From: Bodo saltans
Lineage: Eukaryota > Euglenozoa > Kinetoplastea > Eubodonida > Bodonidae
DNA: 54,711 bases
NCBI GenBank assembly: GCA_001460835.1
Contig: CYKH01001210.1
Span: forward strand, 1-54,711
Reading direction: 5' to 3'
Shown here: positions 1 through 9,406 of the stretch, piece by piece
Layout: each line of letters starts with the position of its first letter
Position numbering within the stretch: the first letter of the stretch is position 1
Notes under the pieces: model-generated
The model's database searches: none
Told to the model about the DNA's origin: nothing
What the model saw: the letters and a program-made list of their open reading frames with translations, nothing else
Program-made: the position numbers and the translations under genes

Positions 1-88
1 TGTTCTTTGTTATTTCTTTCCGCTTTTTCTCCCCCACCACAAAAGGAGGTTGAGCCAACTTTTCGCGAAGCGCCAACGAAAATGGCAC

Positions 89-300
89 TGTGCAACGGTA
101 ATGTTTGCCAAACCGCTTTGTGAGACACGAAAATGCGAGTATGCAGCGGTAATGTTTGCCAAACCGCTTTGTGAGACACCAAAATGGCAGTATGCACCGG
201 CTGTGCAGCGGTAATGTTTGCCAAACCGCTTTGCCAGACACGAAAATGGCACTGTGCAGCGGTAATGTTTGCCAAACCGCTTTGCGAGACACCAAAAGGT
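89..300. repeat. 51-bp minisatellite, four copies
   Basis: Four copies of a unit with the core GGTAATGTTTGCCAAACCGC begin at 97, 148, 210 and 261. Spacing is 51, 62 and 51 bp; the third copy is preceded by an 11-bp insertion. The core contains the near-palindrome GTTTGCCAAAC. Copies differ at a few positions (for example GTGAGACAC against CCAGACAC or GCGAGACAC), so the array is imperfect. The unit is a multiple of three, so short open frames run through it on both strands, but nothing else suggests coding. It sits just upstream of the first gene. Confidence 0.93.
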
Positions 301-746
301 AAGTGTGCGATGCAGAGTTTGTTTGTGCGCACGACTTGCAGAGCAGGAAAGGTGTTGGGTGTTAGACTCGAATTGTGAACACCTTGTGATCGATACTGCG
401 GGCTCTTACTCGCGTGGATGGTGTTCCGTGTTGTTGGCAATTGCAGGGGAAAAGGCAGTTGTCCTGCGCGCGTCCTGTCCTGCGGACAGTCGTGGTGAGC
501 TGCGCCAGGTTGTGCACCATAAGATTTCTTCGAGGTGGACGATGTTCTCTGCTGCCTTGCTCTAATCATTTAAGTTTTTTAACACTTGAGATCAGCAAGA
601 AGGGACCAGACAGAGTCAGAAAAAACAGAACGAATTGCTTCTCAAACGAAACAAAGTTTTTTCGATGTTATCCGATGTCGTACAGTATGTTTCGATGCGT
701 TCTGAATTGAAAGTGCGTAGTTTGTTTGCTCCGAATTGTGTGGACT

Positions 747-780
747 TTTTGTTGGTGTTTCATTTTTCTTGCCTTTTAAG
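747..780 (+). promoter_or_regulatory. Putative spliced-leader acceptor for the LSDAT gene
   Basis: A T-rich run ends in GCCTTTTAAG with AG at 779-780. That leaves only three bases (TGA) before the ATG at 784, so the 5' UTR would be nearly all spliced leader. A second in-frame ATG at 793 is also available. Confidence 0.5.
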
Positions 781-783
781 TGA

Positions 784-3700
784 ATGCAGTCAATGAGTGC
801 GGAAAGTTTTCATGCCGAGGATACTACGGTCACACTAAGTCCACAAAAAGGTGGCGTCAAGGCGAAGCAATCAATTTTTTCGCTCTCTCCACATGATCAC
901 CCTGACACGATTTTGCGCAAGCTTGGTGTGATTCGTCAAAAAGTAACGTTTTCCAAAGGCTTTGGAAAACGATATGCGAGGTATGATCCTTCAGTTGAAA
1001 AGTGGATTGATCAAGAGACCAACGAGGAACATCTTAGTGATCCATCGCGGGGAAATGGTGATTACATTGATACTGTCCCTGGTGGGGTGATCCTAGTCGC
1101 AGGCGAGCTGGAAAGTGAATCGGCGAACCCCTATGATTGCACTGTAACAGAGCTTCAAGAGCTCGAAGCGTTGCTCAAAGTCAAATTTTCAGGAGAAAAC
1201 GAGAGCTTAGAGAAATGTAGGAAACGTGTTCAAGGAATCATTGAGCGCAAACGAAGTTCTGAAGATTTTGACGACCAACAGTTGCTCATTACAAACCTCG
1301 GTGACGAGCAGGATGGAAAGTTCTTGAATGACGCTGAAGTTCAACAATACGTCAGGCAATACGTTGTGCGCAGCATTCCCTCAGCAGCAGTGGACGTTGG
1401 TGCAGTTGTAATGACCGCTTCATCGTCTGATGGAAAACTTGTGTCTCTCCTCTCGCAAGGTATTGGTGTCGCTTCCTCGACACATGATGTCAATGCACTT
1501 CACATCACTGAAAAATTGAGTGCGAATCGCACGACTTTTGCAACAGTTGCGAAGTTTGGTGGGTTGAGCGACCCTGTTGACTTGGCGTTCTTGGCAGATT
1601 CGATGGCAATCGAACTCAACAAAGGCTCGACAAGTTCGCGAGATGATCATCCTGGGCGGTTTCTGAACGTTCATCCACCAACTCGTCGAAAAGCAATTCC
1701 AGTCACTGTCATAGCCTTTGGAGGTGTGAACGAGAAAACGTGCAACGCGTTGAAAATGCAGCTCTACGTGGCCAGTTTGCGCCAGTGGCCCATTTTTCTT
1801 GTTGAAGGAAGTGGTGGGCTGACAGATGATATCGTAAAAATATTGAGGACTCTCAGAGATCCATCTGTATCGCAAGAGCGCCAAGAAACACTGCGACACA
1901 AGTTGGACTCTCAAACATTTGAGATTATCAACAATGGAAAACTTTTTGTTGTCGGCAAAGGGCAGATCGTGGACGCATTCTCAAGCAGCCTGAAGTTTTC
2001 AATCCGTGGCGACTCCACATTGCTTCACGCTTGGAAGGAGTATGGTGCATGGAATGGTGCTGGCGAAGAGTATCGGTTTATCTATGAGTCGCTGTTACTC
2101 CTGCTTGTTACACTTGGAGTATTCTCCACAGGCTTGTCAGTCTTTCAAACAGTAATGCAAGTCGTTTGGGTGAACGAAACCAAAGACAATAGCAACGCGA
2201 CAGTTGTCGGTCGTGTGTACTCGGGACTCAATCTTGTTGTGATCTTCTTGCCCCTGCTCATCCAACTTATGCAGTCGGTGTTCAACAAGATCAACTCCGG
2301 CCCGAAGTGGGCTGCGCTGTCATGGGCAGCAGAAAACTGCTTGAGAGAAATCTACCTTGCACGCGTACAAGGAATGGAATACAGCAGTGCAAGCCTGGAG
2401 GCCCTGTCACAAGTAAAAGTTGATGGAGAGTTGCGGAGGAGCGGACGTGTAGTAACTCGCCAAGAGCTTCTGAGCAAGCAACTTGAAAAATTGAGCAAAG
2501 AGCTTCGCCTCAACGTCGCAAACACTTTGATACGCCCGTACTCGCAAGAAGAGTCGATTCCACCAAAAGAAATGCGCTTTTTAGGAGACGACGGAATGAG
2601 CGACTTGTCCAGTGACGATTATGTTCGTCTGAGAATTGTTCCCCGTCTTGAGATGTACAAGAGAGAAGTTGTTCACGTGAGTAACGTCCGTGTGTTGCTC
2701 GAGACATGTTTACACCTTTTTAACACGGCCGGTACTGTTCTTGGTGCACTTGCAACGTACGAGTTCTTACCAAACACAAACCTTCAAGCTTGGGTTGCTT
2801 TCACAACGTCTGTTGTGAGCGCGCTAACTCGCGTGGAGCACTGGATGCTCTATGAATGGAAACAGCGGAAGTACACTCAAACTTACATGAAGCTTGCTTC
2901 GGTCATGTCGTGGTGGAGTTCTCGAGGTAAGCAAGTTGCGAGTGAAAAAGTTATGTCTGAACTGTGCACTCGAGCTGAAGCAGCAATAAAAGAAGAATTA
3001 GCCGAATTCAGCCAGCAACTGAGGACTGCAGCAGACAGTATCAAGAAAGCTAACGATGAGGAATTGTATGGTGAAAAAGATCCCAGTGAAATGCTGCAAG
3101 ACCTACTAAGTGGGATCAACTCACTCGGTGGCGATCGCAGTGGCAAAGACCAAAGCAAACGAGAGATGATGCGATTTGTTAAGGAATTGCCGCTTGAGTT
3201 GATTACAGCCGAAAACATCGAAGCAGCAGCAAGCGACCCATCATCATTTATTGGACGACAAATGAAGCAACTCTTGAACGAACTCAACCACGAATTTGGA
3301 GATGTAGTGGGAGCACACCAGCGGCGTGTCGATGAATTAAGAGCGAAGGTCGAGCAATTCCTCGAAGTAGCATCGTCATTTCGAGATATTCAACACCTTG
3401 TCACTGATGGACTTGGTTGCATTTCGATGCCGAGCATTGACAACCTCACTCGCTTTGGTTTTGCAAAGCTTCTTTCTCGACCACTGCGAGATCTCATCGA
3501 AACACCACACAAACGCACAAGGTACTTGGCAGCATTGGAGGCAAGCCTTGAAGAAAGTGGTGGTGTTCTTCGTTTGCAACAGCTTCGCGACGCTGCTAGC
3601 TCCGTGGACCGTGACTGTGTAAGGCCTGAGATGAGTGCAATCCCTGCAAGGTTGCTCCTTGAAACTGCACGGCTCGCGCTGCAGGAAGAAGCTGCAAGCC

Positions 3701-6675
3701 AATTCAGCGAAGCACTGGCATCGGCTGGAATTTCCCCCCAAGAGATAACGCCTCGCCGAGGAAAGCTTGCAGACACGATCCAAGCGCTTCGCCCTCTCAG
3801 CTTCTTACCGTGGCGGGTGATGGAATCATCAGAAATACTGCTGCTGATTGATGACAACAAAGTTCGCAGCACGCTCAAAAACAATGTGTCCGAATCAAAG
3901 CTGAGATCCTTGCTGAAACGAATCGAGTCTTTTTATCGCATCCACTCTCATAGCCTCGCCGTCGAAGCGGATGTTCTCAACGAAGCGGTGATGATGGATA
4001 TGTACAACGAGATCCTTGGTACGCCGGAAGGTCGTATCATTTCCTCGTCGATGAGGGCACAGATGCGAGATTTGACTGTTTCACCAACTCTTCTTTCACA
4101 AATGGATCTTGTAAGAATTTTTGCAGATTCTGAAAGTGGAGCGATTCCAGATGAAGGTGTGAACGCTTTGGGTGCACAATCCATCATTGCTAGCATTTCA
4201 AGACACGTGGGTGACCTGTCGCAGAGTGTACTCGCCGAATATGTGAGAGTTTTGAGCCGTGACCTTCCTGCAAATTCCTGCCTCGTTGCTGCAGCTTGGT
4301 ACTCCGCTGCAGCACTTCGCTCTCCTTTCATGAAGAGCATAGATGCATTCACTAACGCAGGGTTTGCATTCATTCGCTCCGTCGAGCCAATTTTCGTCGT
4401 CAGCAAGAGAATTGATCAACTGGCGTCATTCGCACTCTCAGTGTCCCAGTCCGAGATCCTTCAAAGCCGCAAAGAGCAACTCCTAAAGCGGCTTTTAGGG
4501 TCAACTGGTGCTAAGGACCTTGTAGACATTCTTCGGACAGTTGAAGGAGACGGACTTAAGCAGCTTCTGTGTGCGACACACTCTCTGATGGGCGTTTCAT
4601 ATGTCGGCGAAATATTTGATCATCTCAGCTTTGAGATGCACACGTTCGATCCCGCCCGAGCTCTGAACTACGAAGAGAAGATTCTTCTTCTCAGTAGGCT
4701 CAATGAATTTGCTCGAGATGACATCATTCAAATTATGTCGAAAGAAGATATATTGAATCGGCTCGCACTGAAACCACTGAACCGGAAGCTAAAAGATCTA
4801 AAAGATTACCAGTTGCGCGATTTAATGATTCGATTGAGAACTTCAATGTTTCCCCTGTTTGCAGAGGCGTTAAAGACTCGCTTTGTCAACCTCATCGCGA
4901 GTAAGTCCCGAGAGGTTCGTTCCCGCGCTGAGCTTATGGGGCCGCTACACTTCTACATCTTAGCTCACTGCCTTGGACGAATGGACGTCGCCACATTTCT
5001 GTTTTTGGAATCGTACACAAAAAGCCAGTTTCATGGTATGTTTGGTGATCCGCAGCCGAAGCGATCTGAATGGCTAAGGATCATTCCAGATAGCAACGTA
5101 CAACAAACTGTTGTGGATCTGGACTTGAACTTTGATGAAATCAAAGAATTCTGTCGAGAATCTGCAAAATATTGTGAGGACTCGATCTTACTTGAGGCCC
5201 TTGAACGGTTTGCGATCGATTTTGCGGACGATAGCGACATGGTCGATGCCCTCGAAGTGGCTTTTGGAAGCAATGTTGATGGCCAACAATCTCGTGATTG
5301 CTTCTTTGCCTCACTTGTTGTGCTCGTTGCCAACGGTTTCACTTCGTTGACAGTTGTTGAGGCAATGTCGAAAGTAGCGAGCAATGAGCTATTGTCATCT
5401 GTTCAAAAGATTCTTGACCAGTCACAACTCGTGGAGAAGCTTGATGGTAATGCCGTCACTGTGATCAATGCAAGAGAGATCCTGCGACCTGAACATCGGC
5501 CACAATTTCAGGGCAGTGAGTCGCGTTTCCGACAACGGATGAAAGACATTCACAAACGAGTCAACATTGCTTTGAGTGAGCGCTATCCTGTGTTCCTAAG
5601 CTCGATGCTTAGCTCGGTGATGGTGCAGTGCACAATGTTTGTTTTCAACGAAGTTGCTCGAATCCACAAGAGCCAGGATTTGCGTCAAGTGTTCGACAAG
5701 CTCCATGCCCGCGTGCACCTTCCATTCTTCGCGATCTGTCGCTGGGACTTGATCATTAGCGTTATCAACGTTTCCCAACACCCAAAGCGAGATGAAGAGG
5801 CTCTCGAGAAGGCTCTTAAAGAAGTCCTACGAAGCCCAACACAGGCCATAAAGAAAGGAACCACCCCTTCAACTGTACCGCTCTCCGATTTGTCGCCAAG
5901 AAGAAGTGAAGCAAAGTCTCAAGGAGCTGAGGAATTCTCGGAAATGGAACGCACCATCGATGACTTGAGAGAGATGCCTCGCGATGACACGATTCAAGTG
6001 CTTCAAATTCTGATGAGTGTTTTGACAAAAACACGCATCGGCAACTTGTTTTATCTACTCGCTAAATCTGATGTGTCGGTGGTGGGTGAATCACATCCGG
6101 TTTTCTCGCTGCGAGAGATTGTTACTTCGCAGCTTCTCGGCGTTGCCAACGCCATTACTCCGCAAGTGGCGATTCACAAAGCCGAATTGTATGAGAAGTT
6201 TTGTGCATTCAAGGAGAAGTCATTCGCTGCGAAATCACCAGCTTCGAAAGAAGATGTGTTTAAAGCGTTTGTGTTTGATGATTCACTAGCAAAGCACGCT
6301 GCTACATCATGGGAGGAAAGCACTCTTTGCGAGTTCTTTGCGTACATGCGAACACGAGCCAAATTTATTAGAGAAACCGTGTCATCTTCTGGGCAGGTAA
6401 GAGTCGTCGATCAGTATGTGACACATCGAGCTGATTTGGTTTCGCAAGAGCGCGAGCAACAGGGATCATTGCTGAAAACAGCCAAACGAATCACCACAAC
6501 ACTTGTGAGCCTCAGTAGAATTGTTTCACACAAAAATGATCTAGTGCAAGCTCCATCATTGATGGCTGCGAAGACCGAAACCATTGAGCCAGCTGAAAAT
6601 AGTAGAAATGAGGTGTACAGTCCAGCAGCATTGCTAGATGAAATGATAGGACGAGTCCCAGATCCATCCATGTAG
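784..6675 (+). CDS. LSDAT (SLOG) sensor with two SLATT 2-TM modules, 1963 aa
   Basis: Residues about 200-410 resemble the LSDAT branch of the SLOG superfamily, the ligand-sensing N-terminal domain also found in TRPM channels. Visible are a GG turn in IPVTVIAFGGVNEKT (305-319) and the VEGSGG signature (340-345), equivalent to the DGSGR site of TRPM/LSDAT proteins. Next comes a hairpin of two membrane helices (436-462 and 480-500) and a helix with WAAE (514-517), the layout of SLATT/DUF4231. A second and clearer copy follows: YVRLRIVPRLEMYKREV (613-629), membrane helices at about 637-659 and 667-685, then RVEHWMLYEWKQRKY. There is no six-TM TRP channel. The remaining 1,250 residues are helical, soluble and unrecognised, with coiled-coil stretches near 735-770. 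SLOG domains bind nucleotide-derived ligands, and SLATT domains are proposed pore-forming effectors in prokaryotic conflict systems. By inference this is a ligand-gated membrane protein. The domain calls are from motif reading only. Confidence 0.82.
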   Translation: MQSMSAESFHAEDTTVTLSPQKGGVKAKQSIFSLSPHDHPDTILRKLGVIRQKVTFSKGFGKRYARYDPSVEKWIDQETNEEHLSDPSRGNGDYIDTVPGGVILVAGELESESANPYDCTVTELQELEALLKVKFSGENESLEKCRKRVQGIIERKRSSEDFDDQQLLITNLGDEQDGKFLNDAEVQQYVRQYVVRSIPSAAVDVGAVVMTASSSDGKLVSLLSQGIGVASSTHDVNALHITEKLSANRTTFATVAKFGGLSDPVDLAFLADSMAIELNKGSTSSRDDHPGRFLNVHPPTRRKAIPVTVIAFGGVNEKTCNALKMQLYVASLRQWPIFLVEGSGGLTDDIVKILRTLRDPSVSQERQETLRHKLDSQTFEIINNGKLFVVGKGQIVDAFSSSLKFSIRGDSTLLHAWKEYGAWNGAGEEYRFIYESLLLLLVTLGVFSTGLSVFQTVMQVVWVNETKDNSNATVVGRVYSGLNLVVIFLPLLIQLMQSVFNKINSGPKWAALSWAAENCLREIYLARVQGMEYSSASLEALSQVKVDGELRRSGRVVTRQELLSKQLEKLSKELRLNVANTLIRPYSQEESIPPKEMRFLGDDGMSDLSSDDYVRLRIVPRLEMYKREVVHVSNVRVLLETCLHLFNTAGTVLGALATYEFLPNTNLQAWVAFTTSVVSALTRVEHWMLYEWKQRKYTQTYMKLASVMSWWSSRGKQVASEKVMSELCTRAEAAIKEELAEFSQQLRTAADSIKKANDEELYGEKDPSEMLQDLLSGINSLGGDRSGKDQSKREMMRFVKELPLELITAENIEAAASDPSSFIGRQMKQLLNELNHEFGDVVGAHQRRVDELRAKVEQFLEVASSFRDIQHLVTDGLGCISMPSIDNLTRFGFAKLLSRPLRDLIETPHKRTRYLAALEASLEESGGVLRLQQLRDAASSVDRDCVRPEMSAIPARLLLETARLALQEEAASQFSEALASAGISPQEITPRRGKLADTIQALRPLSFLPWRVMESSEILLLIDDNKVRSTLKNNVSESKLRSLLKRIESFYRIHSHSLAVEADVLNEAVMMDMYNEILGTPEGRIISSSMRAQMRDLTVSPTLLSQMDLVRIFADSESGAIPDEGVNALGAQSIIASISRHVGDLSQSVLAEYVRVLSRDLPANSCLVAAAWYSAAALRSPFMKSIDAFTNAGFAFIRSVEPIFVVSKRIDQLASFALSVSQSEILQSRKEQLLKRLLGSTGAKDLVDILRTVEGDGLKQLLCATHSLMGVSYVGEIFDHLSFEMHTFDPARALNYEEKILLLSRLNEFARDDIIQIMSKEDILNRLALKPLNRKLKDLKDYQLRDLMIRLRTSMFPLFAEALKTRFVNLIASKSREVRSRAELMGPLHFYILAHCLGRMDVATFLFLESYTKSQFHGMFGDPQPKRSEWLRIIPDSNVQQTVVDLDLNFDEIKEFCRESAKYCEDSILLEALERFAIDFADDSDMVDALEVAFGSNVDGQQSRDCFFASLVVLVANGFTSLTVVEAMSKVASNELLSSVQKILDQSQLVEKLDGNAVTVINAREILRPEHRPQFQGSESRFRQRMKDIHKRVNIALSERYPVFLSSMLSSVMVQCTMFVFNEVARIHKSQDLRQVFDKLHARVHLPFFAICRWDLIISVINVSQHPKRDEEALEKALKEVLRSPTQAIKKGTTPSTVPLSDLSPRRSEAKSQGAEEFSEMERTIDDLREMPRDDTIQVLQILMSVLTKTRIGNLFYLLAKSDVSVVGESHPVFSLREIVTSQLLGVANAITPQVAIHKAELYEKFCAFKEKSFAAKSPASKEDVFKAFVFDDSLAKHAATSWEESTLCEFFAYMRTRAKFIRETVSSSGQVRVVDQYVTHRADLVSQEREQQGSLLKTAKRITTTLVSLSRIVSHKNDLVQAPSLMAAKTETIEPAENSRNEVYSPAALLDEMIGRVPDPSM

Positions 6676-6736
6676 ATTAAGCAACCACAAAATAAATCAA
6701 TTGCACCGAGAATGTAATTCTGATTGATGAGAGAGT

Positions 6737-6758
6737 TCTATTATCTTTCTTGGTGCAG
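6737..6758 (+). promoter_or_regulatory. Putative splice acceptor for the MFS gene
   Basis: The pyrimidine-rich CTATTATCTTTCTTGG is followed by GCAG (AG at 6757-6758), 17 bases before the ATG at 6776. Confidence 0.45.
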
Positions 6759-6775
6759 GGAGACGTTATTGAGGT

Positions 6776-8209
6776 ATGCAAGTCAACAGTCCGCTGCTGA
6801 CTGCGGCGAAGCCCATCCGAAGTGATGAAGATCAAACGCTTGCACTTGACGAAGCTGTTCTTGCTGTTGGGATTGGCTGGTATCATTTGCGATTACTTTT
6901 GTTAAGCGGCTCAATATTTGCACTAGACGCGATGCAGATTCAAATCCTTACATTTGTAGAAGATGGAGTTCGATCAACTTTCGGCCTTAGTTCAGCTATG
7001 TTCAGTCTTGGGGCGTCAGCAGTCTTCGGGGGAATGTTCTTCGGCTCGATCGTCGCAGGGCGCATCTCTGACAGCAAAGGGAGGAAGTTTGCAACCCTGA
7101 TTTCGACGATTTTGATCACTGTTGGTGGTGCAGTGGTTTGCACGAGTCCAACTTTTTCTGTCCTCGTCATTGGATATTTTATCTTGGGAATCGGTTCCGG
7201 AGGATTGCATCCCACTGCTGCACTGTTCATGGAGTTTATGCCGACACACCGGCGGTTGATTGGGTTGATTCTTTTTACTTCGTTTTTCACAACTGGTATG
7301 ATGTTCGAGTGCCTTGTGGCATACATCTTGCAGGATTACAGCTGGAGATGGCTCACTGCTGCGTCGTTGTCCCCGGTCATCATAGCGATGTGTGCGCTGC
7401 CCATTTGGGATGAATCACCTCGTTTTTTGGTGATGCACAACCGACACGAAGAAGCTGCTGCAGTATTTAAGAAAGTTGCTCGCCTGAACGGCACCGTGGA
7501 TTGCTTGCCGCCTGCATTCACCGTCGTGATATCCCACAGTTCAGGTGTACACATGCCAGCCAACGAAGCGTGCGAGGAGCCTCGCCAACGCGGTTGCATC
7601 TCGGACTTGAAAGTACTCTTTGGAACCCCACAGCTTCGGAAGCTCACGATAATTCTCTTTACCGTTTGGACTGCTGCTTCACTTGGATATTACGGGCTTA
7701 TCATGATTGTTGGCCAGACCAAACTGGGGGATATGTCGGTATTTGCTTCCACGGCGGTTGTATCGTCTTCTGAATATCCTTCGTTCGTTGCTCAGTATTT
7801 ACTTGGCACGTACATAGGACGGAAGAAAACGTTCGTTGTTACGTCAACATTGTTGGTTGTTCTTTTCCCTGTGATACAAGCGATCAAATCAACCCCTGCT
7901 CCCTTGCGTCTGTTTGTCATGTACGTCACACGATTCGTTGTGACAACCCTGTTCGATCTAGCGTGGGTTTTTACGCCTGAGGCGTACCCGACGGAGATCC
8001 GAAGCTTTGGATATGGAATGTGCTCTGCGATGGCGCGCATTTCAGGAATCTTGGCGCCTTTCGTTGCGTTGCCTCTGTATGACGTTGCGCCTTGGGGAGT
8101 TGTTGCACTCTTTGCAACTGTGTTCGCTGCAACAGCAGCAGTCTCATCTAGATTACCTTTTGAAACGAAGGACAGACCCCTCAGTGAAAAAGTGGTGGTC
8201 AATGAATGA
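6776..8209 (+). CDS. Major facilitator superfamily transporter (SV2/organic-solute type)
   Basis: This 477-aa protein has the length and hydrophobic pattern of a 12-TM MFS carrier. The motif-A loop between helices 2 and 3 reads GRISDSKGRK at about residues 92-101. At the central loop ESPRFLVMHNRHEEA (about 215-230) gives the ESPRFL signature of the sugar/organic-cation and SV2-SVOP branch. The late PEAYPTEIRSFGYG (about 402-415) is the matching signature after the second six-helix bundle. Substrate cannot be told from sequence; relatives carry sugars, organic ions or nicotinate. The ATG at 6776 follows a good AG acceptor. It most likely acts in the plasma membrane or an endomembrane. Confidence 0.88.
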   Translation: MQVNSPLLTAAKPIRSDEDQTLALDEAVLAVGIGWYHLRLLLLSGSIFALDAMQIQILTFVEDGVRSTFGLSSAMFSLGASAVFGGMFFGSIVAGRISDSKGRKFATLISTILITVGGAVVCTSPTFSVLVIGYFILGIGSGGLHPTAALFMEFMPTHRRLIGLILFTSFFTTGMMFECLVAYILQDYSWRWLTAASLSPVIIAMCALPIWDESPRFLVMHNRHEEAAAVFKKVARLNGTVDCLPPAFTVVISHSSGVHMPANEACEEPRQRGCISDLKVLFGTPQLRKLTIILFTVWTAASLGYYGLIMIVGQTKLGDMSVFASTAVVSSSEYPSFVAQYLLGTYIGRKKTFVVTSTLLVVLFPVIQAIKSTPAPLRLFVMYVTRFVVTTLFDLAWVFTPEAYPTEIRSFGYGMCSAMARISGILAPFVALPLYDVAPWGVVALFATVFAATAAVSSRLPFETKDRPLSEKVVVNE

Positions 8210-8400
8210 CGGAGATAAGAGACAAAATAAACGAAACATAAGAATACACAGAAGAGACACAACAGCGTCTTCACCCACTCAAATATTTCTTTAAACACGC
8301 TCACTTCCATTATTCCCAAATCCTTTCGACGTTGCTGCGTTCTTCCATTAACACTGCGCGACAAAACAAACAACAACGTGAATCATGCTTCCTTCGCCAC

Positions 8401-8440
8401 TCTCCCTTTTTCCCGTTTCCTTTGGTTGAATGACATGAAG
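8401..8440 (+). promoter_or_regulatory. Putative splice acceptor for the R-SNARE gene
   Basis: A dense pyrimidine run (TCTCCCTTTTTCCCGTTTCC) is followed by the first AG at 8439-8440, 43 bases before the ATG at 8484. Confidence 0.6.
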
Positions 8441-8483
8441 CGCTAGAGACAAAAGCGAGACACGAACTTTTTTTTTAGAAACA

Positions 8484-9185
8484 ATGCCCATCGTTGCGTC
8501 ATGCGTCTGCTACCAGAAACTTGTCGTGGCGGATGACAAGCTGACCCCAGCACTTCGCACCGTAGTGGTCAAGATGCTAGAGCGAATTCCACGACATGAT
8601 ACCCGTGTTAGCTACCAGTACGAAAACAACGCTTATCATTTCCAAGTTGAGAATGAAATTTTGTACCTTTGCATCTCAGACAAGACATATCAGAGCAGGA
8701 CCGTTTACGGGTTCCTTAGCGACGTGAAGGACAAGTTCAAGGAGCAGTTTGGTGGGACGGCGAGTCGCTACCCGCAGCCCACAGAGCTTACACCTAAGAA
8801 TTGCGGAAAGTTCACATCGACTTTGGCGAGCCACACAAAGTTGTACAACGAAAATCCCGAAGCGGATAAAATTGGCCGCATTAAGGACCAGATCGATTCA
8901 GTGAAGCAGGTGATGCTCGAGAACTTAGACAACTTACTTGAGCGAGGAGAGCGCATTGACACCATTTGTGACAAGACGGAAATGCTGAAGGAGGAGGCGG
9001 TTGGGTTTCACAACAATGCAAGGACGTTGAAAAAGAAGATGTGGATGAAAAACGTTAAAATCGCCATCGCAGGCTTCTTGGTGCTGCTTTTGCTTGCGTT
9101 GGTGATTTCGTTTATCGCATGTGGCATTGATTTCCACAAGTGCAAGTCGGACCCTGCTCCCGCTCCAACACCTGCTCCAGCTTGA
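8484..9185 (+). CDS. Longin-domain R-SNARE (VAMP7-like)
   Basis: The 233-aa protein has the full plan of a long VAMP. Residues 1 to about 115 form a longin domain opening MPIVASCVCYQ. The SNARE helix spans about 130-185 and carries the zero-layer arginine at R154 in LLERGERID. A single C-terminal membrane anchor lies at about 191-213. After the anchor is a short lumenal tail with Cys residues and a Pro-Ala repeat (PAPAPTPAPA), which is unusual because most VAMPs end within a few residues of the membrane. VAMP7-type SNAREs drive fusion with late endosomes, lysosomes or the plasma membrane, and the longin domain folds back to restrain the SNARE motif. Confidence 0.92.
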   Translation: MPIVASCVCYQKLVVADDKLTPALRTVVVKMLERIPRHDTRVSYQYENNAYHFQVENEILYLCISDKTYQSRTVYGFLSDVKDKFKEQFGGTASRYPQPTELTPKNCGKFTSTLASHTKLYNENPEADKIGRIKDQIDSVKQVMLENLDNLLERGERIDTICDKTEMLKEEAVGFHNNARTLKKKMWMKNVKIAIAGFLVLLLLALVISFIACGIDFHKCKSDPAPAPTPAPA

Positions 9186-9406
9186 TTGCCGCGAACGAAA
9201 GAAAGAGAGAATAACATTTTTGCTTTTTGAAGACGTTTCCTCCCGTTGCTTCGAGTATATCAATCAATTTCTTTGTCCGTGAATGTTACAGAATTAGTGT
9301 GTTCCCACCTCATGTGACTTTTTGTGTTATTGTATTCATCAAAGATTATTGACAGGGTGACTTAACAAGACACAAATTCAAGTGTTGGAGCGAAAGTAGT
9401 CAAACT

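Larger units (their letters stand above)
1..783. other. Gene-free left flank
   Basis: Apart from the minisatellite I see no gene here. The open frames are short, overlapping, and show no domain or composition like the real genes that follow. The last 40 bases become T-rich and end in the AG used as the likely splice acceptor of the first gene. Confidence 0.7.

Noticed and set aside
89-300. CRISPR-like array
   Set aside because: The repeats are imperfect and tandem; the intervening bases are themselves repeated rather than unique spacers, and the genome is eukaryotic.
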